Below are positions 1 through 5,109 of a stretch of 7,362 nucleotides of DNA, one piece after another. The stretch is taken from assembly GCA_016286595.1 (NCBI GenBank), contig JAEETR010000190.1, positions 1-7,362 of the forward strand, read 5' to 3'. The DNA is from Oscillospiraceae bacterium. GTDB taxonomy: Bacteria > Bacillota > Clostridia > Oscillospirales > Oscillospiraceae. A program made the translations under genes and the position numbers. The notes beneath the pieces were generated by a model. It worked only from the letters and a program-made list of their open reading frames with translations, did no database searches and was not told where the DNA came from. The stretch's first letter is position 1, and every line of letters starts with the position of its first letter.

Positions 1-421
1 CGTCAAGACCGGCAATACGGCCGGCGTCCTTGGTGGCCTGACGCTGGGAGTCGGAGAAATATGCGGGGACGGTGATGACGGCCTCGGTGACCTTCTCACC
101 GATGTAAGCCTCAGCGTCAGCCTTCAGCTTCTGCAGCACCATGGCGCTTATCTCGGGGGGAGCGTAGTCCTTGTTGTCGATGTGGACCTTGTAGGAGGTG
201 CCCATCTCTCTCTTGATGGAGGCGATGGTCCTGTCGGGGTTGGTGATGGCCTGGCGCTTTGCCACCTGACCTATCATACGCTCGCCGTCCTTGGAGAAGG
301 CGACGACGGAGGGGGTGGTGCGGCTGCCCTCGGCGTTGGCGATGACCTTGGGCTCTCCGCCCTCCATAACGGCCACGCAGCTGTTGGTGGTGCCTAAATC
401 TATGCCTATAATCTTACTCAT
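1..421 (-). CDS. dnaK: DnaK (Hsp70) chaperone, N-terminal 140 residues, cut by window edge
   Basis: Cytosolic ATP-dependent Hsp70 chaperone that binds unfolded polypeptides with DnaJ and GrpE. Only the first 140 residues of the nucleotide-binding domain are in the window. Visible are the phosphate-1 loop DLGTTNS (residues 8-14), the segment VIANAEGSRTTPSVVAF, and VPAYFSDSQRQATKDAG (from residue 118), all diagnostic of DnaK. After SIKREMGTSYKV the sequence runs straight into the PPEISA region. It therefore lacks the roughly 24-residue segment present in Gram-negative DnaKs, a known marker of Gram-positive type DnaK. The start ATG at 419-421 has a near-perfect Shine-Dalgarno, AAAGGAGG (430-437), 8 nt away. 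It is the third gene after hrcA and grpE and lies 31 nt from the grpE stop. It is presumably transcribed from the CIRCE-controlled promoter. The fragment has no break or frameshift. Confidence 0.97.
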   Translation of the reverse strand, partial: MSKIIGIDLGTTNSCVAVMEGGEPKVIANAEGSRTTPSVVAFSKDGERMIGQVAKRQAITNPDRTIASIKREMGTSYKVHIDNKDYAPPEISAMVLQKLKADAEAYIGEKVTEAVITVPAYFSDSQRQATKDAGRIAGLD

Positions 422-452
422 TGTTGTTTCCTCCTTTATCTTAGGCGTCGCC

Positions 453-1028
453 TTAGTTGGCGACTACGACCATTGAAAACCTTATTACGTTATCTCCAAG
501 GGTGAACCCCTTTTGATATTCCTCAACTATAACGTTCTTGCCGTAATTGTCGTCCTCTATATGCCTTACGGCGTTGTGAAGATTGGCGTTGAACTGCTGC
601 CCCACCGCCTCGATGGGGGTGACGCCCAGATTCGCGAGGATCTCGTTCATCTGCTGCATCGTCATCTCTATGCCTTTTTTGAACGCCGCGTCTTCCGTAT
701 CCTGCTTCAGCGCCCGCTCAAGATTGTCGTACACCGGCAGCAGCTTCGTCACGGTGTCGGCCCGCACGGTGGCGTACAGGGCGCTCATCTCTTTCTGGGT
801 GCGCTTTCTGTAATTGTCATATTCGGCGGCCAGACGCAGGTATCTGTCCTTCTCCGCCTTGATGAGTTCCTCGGCGGAAGGGGCGGGAGGAGCTTCCTCC
901 ACGGTGCCGGTTACCTCCTCGGCGGGCTCCTGCGTCTCAGGCGTGACCTCCCCGGTCTCCGGGGCCGTATTCTCGTTCTCCGCCGGATTTTCGTTTTCGG
1001 CTTCGGAGTGCTTTTTCTTACCGGACAT
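453..1028 (-). CDS. grpE: GrpE nucleotide-exchange factor for DnaK
   Basis: Cytosolic co-chaperone that, as a dimer, releases ADP from DnaK. The protein has 191 residues, normal for the family. Residues 1-50 are an acidic, low-complexity tail rich in Glu, Pro and Thr, which is typically variable. Residues 52-108 form the long dimerisation helix, including the conserved stretch RLAAEYDNYRKRT (65-77) and LLPVYDNLERAL (96-107). The C-terminal beta domain contains the family signature: FNANLHNAVRHIED (146-159), then VIVEEYQKGF and the near-terminal MVVVA. The start ATG lies 4 nt after the hrcA TGA. Its Shine-Dalgarno (GGGAG) sits inside the last codons of hrcA, which suggests translational coupling. 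The following gap to dnaK holds only the dnaK Shine-Dalgarno and a weak 4-bp hairpin. Confidence 0.97.
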   Translation of the reverse strand: MSGKKKHSEAENENPAENENTAPETGEVTPETQEPAEEVTGTVEEAPPAPSAEELIKAEKDRYLRLAAEYDNYRKRTQKEMSALYATVRADTVTKLLPVYDNLERALKQDTEDAAFKKGIEMTMQQMNEILANLGVTPIEAVGQQFNANLHNAVRHIEDDNYGKNVIVEEYQKGFTLGDNVIRFSMVVVAN

Positions 1029-1032
1029 ATTA

Positions 1033-2094
1033 TCAGTCTCCCTTTATCATCAGTTTGTCGAATCCGGGCATGGCCGCGCCGCTGCCCAGCTGTCTTGACA
1101 GGTTCGCGGCGATGTAGCTCAATTTGGCGGCCACGGAGGAGTAATCCATCCTGGTGGGGCCCACAACGCCTATGATGCCCTGCATGCCGTCGCCCGCGTC
1201 GTAAAACGCCATGACCACGCTGGAATCCTTCAGCTCCTCGGTGGCGTTCTCCGGGCCTATCACCACCCGTACGTCGCCCACCCGGGGCTGGGAGTGGATC
1301 TGGCGGAGATTGCCCGCGTCGGTCAGATAATTTATGACTCTGTGGGCCTTTTCCGGATCCCGGAATTCCGGCTGCTTGAGCAGGTTCGCCTCGCCGGATA
1401 TGACCGCCTCGCCGCTTCTCGCCTCAGTCAGCGTCTCGATGGCGAACTGGGCGATCACGGAGCAAAGGCCCATCACGTCGCCGGCGGCCCGCTCCGTGGA
1501 GGAGATGAGCTGGGGCGTTATATCGTCCTCCCCGATGTTGGTGAAACAGGTGTTGAACAGGGCTGACAGCCGCCGCAGAAGCGCCTCCTCAAAGGAGAAC
1601 GGCAGTCTGCACAGCTTGTTGCGCACTATGTTGGTGGACAGAAGCACCACCACTATGAAGGTGTTGGTATCCACGTATATGAGGTCGAAACGCTTTATGG
1701 TGGCGGGGGAGGCCGCGATGGCCACCGCGGGGTAGCTGGTCATGTCGGAGGCGAGACGGCCGATGCTGCCCATCAGTTTGTCCAGATCCCGGCTCTGCAC
1801 GTTGAGATTGGTGTCGATGTGGGCCGCCTCCACCTCGGTGACGGTCTTTTCCCGCATCAGCTCGTTCACGTACAGCCGGTAGCCCGCCGCCGTGGGGATG
1901 CGCCCGGCGGAGGTATGGGGCTGTTCCAGATATCCCTGGGCGCTCAGATCGGCCAGCTCGTTTCGGATGGTGGCGGAGGAGCAGTCCAGATCGTACTTCT
2001 GGGAAAGAGTCTTGCTGCCCACGGGCTCCGCCGTCTCCACGTACTCCTCGATAACGGCCTTGAGTATTTTCTTTTTCCGTTCACTCAGTTCCAT
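1033..2094 (-). CDS. hrcA: HrcA heat-inducible transcriptional repressor
   Basis: DNA-binding repressor of class I heat-shock genes that acts at CIRCE operators and needs GroEL for activity in characterised species. The 353-residue length fits the family. The N-terminal winged helix-turn-helix is clear: EYVETAEPVGSKTL (17-30), SSATIRNELADL (39-50) and YLEQPHTSAGRIPTAAGYR (55-73). The C-terminal part carries the typical VVIGPEN (277-283) and GIIGVVGPTRMDY (306-318) motifs. I chose the ATG at 2092-2094 because AAAGGG (2102-2107) lies 7 nt upstream and because homologous proteins begin near this point. An in-frame ATG 51 nt further upstream (2143-2145) falls inside the CIRCE operator, has no ribosome-binding site and is rejected. 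This is the first gene of the operon, so the repressor is autoregulated. Confidence 0.97.
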   Translation of the reverse strand: MELSERKKKILKAVIEEYVETAEPVGSKTLSQKYDLDCSSATIRNELADLSAQGYLEQPHTSAGRIPTAAGYRLYVNELMREKTVTEVEAAHIDTNLNVQSRDLDKLMGSIGRLASDMTSYPAVAIAASPATIKRFDLIYVDTNTFIVVVLLSTNIVRNKLCRLPFSFEEALLRRLSALFNTCFTNIGEDDITPQLISSTERAAGDVMGLCSVIAQFAIETLTEARSGEAVISGEANLLKQPEFRDPEKAHRVINYLTDAGNLRQIHSQPRVGDVRVVIGPENATEELKDSSVVMAFYDAGDGMQGIIGVVGPTRMDYSSVAAKLSYIAANLSRQLGSGAAMPGFDKLMIKGD

Positions 2095-2138
2095 ATCCGT
2101 ACCCTTTGGCAAAACGGCCTTAACCTGGCTTGATCCGT

Positions 2139-2165
2139 TTAGCACTCGACAACCCTGAGTGCTAA
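2139..2165 (-). promoter_or_regulatory. CIRCE operator (HrcA binding site)
   Basis: Perfect copy of the consensus inverted repeat TTAGCACTC-N9-GAGTGCTAA, with both 9-bp arms exact and the spacer exactly 9 nt. It lies just downstream of the -10 box and covers the predicted transcription start near 2163. Bound HrcA should therefore block initiation, and the repeat is also present at the 5' end of the mRNA. It lies about 45 nt upstream of the hrcA start codon. Confidence 0.98.
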
Positions 2166-2169
2166 ACTA

Positions 2170-2198
2170 AATATACCCCCAACGGCAGAGAATGTCAA
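2170..2198 (-). promoter_or_regulatory. Sigma-A promoter of the hrcA-grpE-dnaK operon
   Basis: On the minus strand, the -35 box TTGACA (2193-2198) is a perfect match. It is separated by the optimal 17 nt from the -10 box TATATT (2170-2175). The predicted start near 2163 lies inside CIRCE. An A+T-rich block lies further upstream (about 2210-2235), but a GC-rich stretch separates it from the -35 box, so I do not call an UP element. Confidence 0.92.
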
Positions 2199-2253
2199 TA
2201 GCCCCTGCGCGTATTATCAAATTTTTAACAATTATCCCGCGGGGCAGGGCGGG

Positions 2254-2293
2254 AAAAAATAAAAAGGCCGGAAAAGCAGACGCTTCTCCGGCC
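2254..2293 (-). terminator. Rho-independent terminator of the cytidylate-kinase-like gene
   Basis: Read on the minus strand, GGCCGGAGAAGC pairs with GCTTTTCCGGCC (2282-2293 with 2266-2277) around a 4-nt loop, followed by TTTTTATTTTTT (2254-2265). The only imperfection is a G-U wobble on this strand, which would be an A-C mismatch on the other. This supports minus-strand function. It sits 22 nt after the stop codon at 2316. Confidence 0.93.
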
Positions 2294-2315
2294 CTTGCGG
2301 GTATGGTATTGACGA

Positions 2316-2933
2316 TTATATCCCCGTGAGGAAGGCTTTTATGGTAGCCACGGCGCCGTCTACGCCGCACTTGGTGGTGTTCACGCACAGGTCGTGATCG
2401 GCGGGGTCGCCCCAGTTCTCACCGGTGAAACTCTTGTAATAGTTGATGCGGCCCTTGTCCAGCCGGTTGAGGCGGTTGGTGGCGGTGGCGGGGTCCTCAC
2501 CGTACTCCTCTATGATGCGTTTGAGGCGCACGTCCTTATCGGCGTAGATGAACACCTTGACGCACTTGGGCATCTCCCGCAGTATGTAACCGGCACAGCG
2601 GCCCACGATGACGCAGGAGGAGTGCTCCGCCAGCTCGCGGATGACGTTTGCCTGGGCGGTAAAGGCTACGCGGCTGAGACTGTCGCCGTACTCGGGCATG
2701 GTATAGGACGCGTCGGAGGAATAGGCGGTGGTGACCAGGTTGAACAGGAAACTGTTGGAGGCCCGCTCCTCGAGCCTGTCGATATAGTCGGCGGAGATAC
2801 CGCTCTTTTCAGAGGCCTTTTCTATGATTGCCTTGTCGTAGAAGGGGATACCCAGCTCCTCCGCCAGCTTCTTGCCGATCAGTCTTCCGCCGCTTCCGAA
2901 GGCGCGGCTGATTGCGATTACCTTTTTTTCCAT
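2316..2933 (-). CDS. Cytidylate kinase-like family P-loop protein
   Basis: A 205-residue protein resembling the cytidylate-kinase-like family (Pfam Cytidylate_kin2), cytosolic, with no signal or membrane segment. Supporting motifs are an N-terminal beta strand and P-loop-like turn, IAISRAFGSGGRLIGKKLAEEL (residues 6-27), then FYDKAII (31-37), CVIVGRCAGYIL (107-118), a lid-like stretch VRLKRIIEEYG (135-145) and KGRINYYKSFTGENWG (160-175). True CMP kinases carry a GxGK[ST] nucleotide loop. Here the loop is GSGGR, with Arg where Lys is expected, which I recall as typical of this relative family. Phosphate transfer to CMP is therefore unproven, and the substrate could be another small molecule. 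The start ATG (2931-2933) has AAAGGAG (2943-2949) 9 nt upstream. The gene appears monocistronic, with its own terminator and a probable promoter. Confidence 0.85.
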   Translation of the reverse strand: MEKKVIAISRAFGSGGRLIGKKLAEELGIPFYDKAIIEKASEKSGISADYIDRLEERASNSFLFNLVTTAYSSDASYTMPEYGDSLSRVAFTAQANVIRELAEHSSCVIVGRCAGYILREMPKCVKVFIYADKDVRLKRIIEEYGEDPATATNRLNRLDKGRINYYKSFTGENWGDPADHDLCVNTTKCGVDGAVATIKAFLTGI

Positions 2934-2968
2934 AACAGGTTACTCCTTTCCATGGGACGGCCGTATAA

Positions 2969-2997
2969 ATTATAGTACGTCACAGAAGAAGATATCA
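2969..2997 (-). promoter_or_regulatory. Probable promoter of the cytidylate-kinase-like gene
   Basis: On the minus strand a perfect -10 box TATAAT (2969-2974) lies 35 nt upstream of the start codon. The hexamer 17 nt further upstream is TGATAT (2992-2997), a poor -35 match, so the promoter may need an activator or be weak. A 15-bp palindrome (3006-3020) lies just upstream of this -35 position. Confidence 0.5.
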
Positions 2998-3005
2998 CAG
3001 GCGCG

Positions 3006-3020
3006 TTGTCAGGTTGACAA
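3006..3020. repeat. Inverted repeat TTGTCA-GGT-TGACAA, candidate operator
   Basis: A perfect 6-bp inverted repeat with a 3-nt centre lies about 9 bp upstream of the weak -35 box of the minus-strand gene. Its position, about 45-60 bp before the predicted start, suits an activator site. The symmetry is directly visible, but regulatory function is inference and I cannot name a regulator. Confidence 0.35.
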
Positions 3021-3078
3021 AAATCTCATCGGATATGCCGCCTGTTTCGGTAATATTATAGCATATGCAAAACTTTTC

Positions 3079-3096
3079 TTCAAGCGATAACTTGAA
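3079..3096. repeat. Inverted repeat TTCAAG-CGATAA-CTTGAA
   Basis: A perfect 6-bp inverted repeat with a 6-nt centre lies midway between the two divergent genes. It has no T-run on either side, so it is not a terminator. It could be an operator or chance. Its centre contains GATAA, which recurs twice in the next repeat. Confidence 0.3.
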
Positions 3097-3101
3097 TTCC
3101 T

Positions 3102-3126
3102 CCGGGATAATCGCAGATAATCCCGG
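3102..3126. repeat. Inverted repeat CCGGGAT-N11-ATCCCGG with nested direct repeat
   Basis: Perfect 7-bp arms surround an 11-nt centre. Overlapping them, GATAATC occurs twice as a direct repeat (3106-3112 and 3116-3122) with a 10-bp period, about one helical turn. It lies some 75 bp upstream of the -35 box of the plus-strand DUF1015 gene. Function is unknown; a protein-binding site is possible. The rest of 2998-3199 holds no supported gene. Confidence 0.35.
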
Positions 3127-3199
3127 CCGCGTTCCGGTTTTCCGTCCATATGACCTAACGGGGACCCGGCGGCAGCGGGCCGGCAGGACACAATAACTA

Positions 3200-3228
3200 T
3201 TTACAATCACGCGCAAAACTGATAAAAT
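3200..3228 (+). promoter_or_regulatory. Sigma-A promoter of the DUF1015-family gene
   Basis: TTTACA (3200-3205), a 17-nt spacer and TAAAAT (3223-3228), with TG one base before the -10 box (extended -10 element, 3220-3221). The predicted start near 3235 gives a leader of about 68 nt. That leader ends in a small hairpin GCCGC-GAAAA-GCGGC (3273-3287), 5 nt before the GGAG ribosome-binding site. Confidence 0.8.
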
Positions 3229-3302
3229 CGCAGTCACAAACGTGAGAACAGGTCGATCGGAACGCGTATTTTGCCGCGAAAAGCGGCGGAACGGAGAAAA
3301 AA

Positions 3303-4526
3303 GTGAGCAGATCCGCTTTCAGAACAGCCGATATACTTATCCCTCAGCTGGAGGACCTGACAGACTGGAGCGTCATAGCCTGCGACCAGTTCACCTCCGA
3401 GCGGGAGTACTGGGACAGGGTCACCGCCCGGACCAGGGACAGGATATCCACCCGCCACATGGTACTGCCGGAGGCGTATCTCGCGGACGGTGACGTCACG
3501 GACGCGGTGGAGTCCATCAACAGCGTTATGCGCGGGTATCTGCGCCAGGGGATTTTCCGTGTGCTGAAGGATTCCTTCGTCTACGTGGAGCGAGAGGTCA
3601 CCGCCGGAGTGCGCAGGGGACTCGTAGGCGCGCTGGACCTGGATATGTACGATTTTGACAGCGCCTCTGCCCCCGCCGTACGGGCCAGCGAGGCCACCGT
3701 CATGGAGCGCCTTCCCGCCCGGGAGCAGATACGCAGGGGCGCGTCTCTTGAGCTGCCCCATATAATGGTGCTCATAGACGACGCCGACAGGACCGTGGTT
3801 GAGCCCCTCACAAAGATCCGCGAGGTCCTTACCAAGCTCTATGATTTCGAGCTGATGGAGGACGGCGGCAGGATAAAGGGCTGGCAGGCGTGCGGCACGG
3901 CTGCGCAGAGGGTGAACGAGGCCCTCGAGAAGCTGGCCGAGCGGGACGTACAGATAATAATCGGCGACGGCAACCATTCCCTTGCCGCCGCAAAGATGAT
4001 ATGGGAGCGCACGAAGCGGACTCTTACCGAGCAGGAGCGGGAGGACCATCCCGCCCGGTACGCTTTGGTGGAGCTGTGCAACGTGTACGACGGCGGAGTG
4101 ACGTTCGAGCCTATCCACCGCATAATCTTCAACGTCGACCCGGAAAAACTGCTGGAGACGATGCGTGAGCATATCGGCGCCCGCAGCGGCTGGGAGATAA
4201 AGTGCCTTCACGCGGGCGTGGAGGAGACGATGTGCATCAAGGGCCGCAGCTTTGGCGGCATGGTGGCCACCCTTGAGGAGTTCCTCGAGGAGTACGAGGC
4301 CATGGTGGGCGGCACGGTGGACTATATCCACGACGAGGAGTCTCTCGTGGCCCTCACGGAGCAGCGTGACAGCGTGGGCTTCTTCATGCCCGTCATGGGT
4401 AAGGAGGATTTCTTCCGCACCGTGCAGTCCGACGGCATCTTCCCGAAGAAGAGCTTTTCCATAGGCCATGCCCGTGACAAGCGCTACTATCTGGAGTGCC
4501 GGAAGATCGTCCGGGACGCTGATTGA
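3303..4526 (+). CDS. DUF1015 family protein
   Basis: A 407-residue cytosolic protein assigned to the DUF1015 family (COG4198) by motif recognition. The N-terminal motif VIACDQFTSEREYW spans residues 24-37. The central IIIGDGNHSLAAAK (218-231) is the most characteristic element. PIHRIIF spans 270-276. The C-terminal block is FFMPVMGKEDF (360-370), then DGIFPKKSFSIGHARDKRYY (377-396). The biochemical role is not established to my knowledge. From memory, relatives in Firmicutes and Bacteroidetes often neighbour the serine-biosynthesis genes serA and serC, but neither is here, and the gene stands alone with its own promoter and terminator. The GDGNHSLAAAK motif loosely resembles the GxHRxxAA motif of ParB-like proteins; that is a speculation. 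Translation starts at GTG (3303-3305), with GGAG (3293-3296) 6 nt upstream. No ATG near this point is better placed. Confidence 0.88.
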   Translation: MSRSAFRTADILIPQLEDLTDWSVIACDQFTSEREYWDRVTARTRDRISTRHMVLPEAYLADGDVTDAVESINSVMRGYLRQGIFRVLKDSFVYVEREVTAGVRRGLVGALDLDMYDFDSASAPAVRASEATVMERLPAREQIRRGASLELPHIMVLIDDADRTVVEPLTKIREVLTKLYDFELMEDGGRIKGWQACGTAAQRVNEALEKLAERDVQIIIGDGNHSLAAAKMIWERTKRTLTEQEREDHPARYALVELCNVYDGGVTFEPIHRIIFNVDPEKLLETMREHIGARSGWEIKCLHAGVEETMCIKGRSFGGMVATLEEFLEEYEAMVGGTVDYIHDEESLVALTEQRDSVGFFMPVMGKEDFFRTVQSDGIFPKKSFSIGHARDKRYYLECRKIVRDAD

Positions 4527-4535
4527 GATAATGAG

Positions 4536-4574
4536 AGATCCGGAGGATACAGACGTCCTCCGGGTCTTTTTTTT
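4536..4574 (+). terminator. Rho-independent terminator of the DUF1015-family gene
   Basis: CCGGAGGA (4540-4547) pairs with TCCTCCGG (4556-4563). The stem extends by AGAT against GTCT at its base (with one G-U) and by a further wobble at the top, leaving a 6-nt loop. It is followed by an uninterrupted run of eight T (4567-4574). It begins 9 nt after the stop codon. Confidence 0.96.
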
Positions 4575-4603
4575 GATGGTTGATTGACAAATAATGGCAA
4601 ATC

Positions 4604-4632
4604 TTGACGATTTCAGCAATAAACTGTATAAT
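4604..4632 (+). promoter_or_regulatory. Sigma-A promoter of the alphaCTD-like gene
   Basis: TTGACG (4604-4609), a 17-nt spacer and a perfect TATAAT (4627-4632). The predicted start is near 4639, giving a short leader of about 26 nt. A second TTGACA lies at 4583-4588 but has no -10 box at suitable spacing. Confidence 0.88.
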
Positions 4633-4664
4633 ATCGAACAGAAAACAAGGGCGGAGGACGCACG

Positions 4665-5057
4665 ATGGATAAGTACAGTATGGAAATAGCCGACATGATG
4701 GCGGAGGCCGACGCCTTCGGCCCGGCATATATGCTGGCGCGGCGCTTCACCAAGCGGGTGCTGGAGATCCCGGTGAGGGCGTCGTTCATGGCAAACGATA
4801 TAGAGACACTGGACCTGTCGGTCCGTTCGGGCAACGCCCTGAAACGCAACGGTATCCGCACCATAGGCAATCTGGTGGCCTACGCGGAGTCGGGCAAGAA
4901 GCTCAAGGATATCCGGAACATGGGCGTAAAGAGCGGCGTGGAGGTGCTGGAGAAGCTCCTCGACGAGGCTTACAGGGACCTGGGCGAGAGTGAGAGAGCC
5001 GAATTCATCCGGCGGGCGGCTGAGAAGAGCCGCGCCTATATAAAGTCTGCGGAGTGA
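4665..5057 (+). CDS. Stand-alone RNA polymerase alpha C-terminal-domain-like protein
   Basis: A 130-residue protein whose centre (residues 44-102) matches the DNA-binding C-terminal domain of the RNA polymerase alpha subunit, with no alpha N-terminal assembly domain. The match covers IETLDLSVRSGNALKRNGI (46-64), TIGNLV (66-71) and IRNMGVKSGVEVLEKLL (83-99). Residues equivalent to E. coli alpha R265, N268, N294, G296, K298 and S299, which contact UP-element DNA, are all kept as R54, N57, N85, G87, K89 and S90. Against E. coli there is a two-residue insertion between these halves. D50 is at the E261 position. Flanking residues 1-43 and 103-130 look helical and are not recognised. GGAGG (4653-4657) lies 7 nt before the ATG. 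The gene is monocistronic with a strong promoter. A role in binding DNA or competing with polymerase alpha is inference; a general helix-hairpin-helix DNA-binding role is the alternative. Confidence 0.85.
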   Translation: MDKYSMEIADMMAEADAFGPAYMLARRFTKRVLEIPVRASFMANDIETLDLSVRSGNALKRNGIRTIGNLVAYAESGKKLKDIRNMGVKSGVEVLEKLLDEAYRDLGESERAEFIRRAAEKSRAYIKSAE

Positions 5058-5063
5058 TTGCGG

Positions 5064-5100
5064 AAAATAAAAAAGCGCGCTGCTGTGTGCAGCGCGCTTT
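5064..5100. terminator. Bidirectional terminator between convergent genes
   Basis: A perfect 12-bp stem AAAGCGCGCTGC / GCAGCGCGCTTT (5072-5083 and 5089-5100) encloses a 5-nt loop. On the minus strand it is followed by TTTTTTATTTT (read down to 5064), a strong tail that ends the lipoprotein transcript. On the plus strand the tail (TTT, then GTGCGTTATTT) is weaker. It starts 6 nt after the stop of the alphaCTD-like gene, so it probably serves both genes, more efficiently on the minus strand. Confidence 0.92.
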
Positions 5101-5109
5101 GTGCGTTAT

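Noticed and set aside
438..460. Small hairpin between grpE and dnaK
   Set aside because: Only about 4 paired bases with a mismatch and no T-run. It is too weak to call a processing site or terminator.
513..1175. A 220-codon plus-strand open frame opposite grpE and the end of hrcA
   Set aside because: It is antisense to two secure genes, has Arg- and Leu-rich composition and lacks a ribosome-binding site.
2143..2145. Upstream in-frame ATG as an alternative hrcA start
   Set aside because: It lies inside CIRCE, has no Shine-Dalgarno sequence, and would add 17 residues not expected in HrcA. The ATG at 2092-2094 has AAAGGG at 7 nt.
3014..3042. Plus-strand promoter suggested by TTGACA at 3014-3019
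   Set aside because: There is no acceptable -10 box 16-18 nt downstream, and the hexamer is better explained as half of the TTGTCA/TGACAA palindrome.
2995..3237. An 80-codon minus-strand open frame in the divergent intergenic region
   Set aside because: Its start is not preceded by a ribosome-binding site. It overlaps the plus-strand promoter and the palindromes, and the product matches nothing I recognise.
3234..4619. A 461-codon open frame on the minus strand opposite the DUF1015 gene
   Set aside because: It lies antisense to a clearly recognisable protein and runs through that gene's terminator and promoter side. It has no convincing ribosome-binding site and its product has biased, non-protein-like composition. 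GC-rich codon bias on the plus strand explains the absence of stops.
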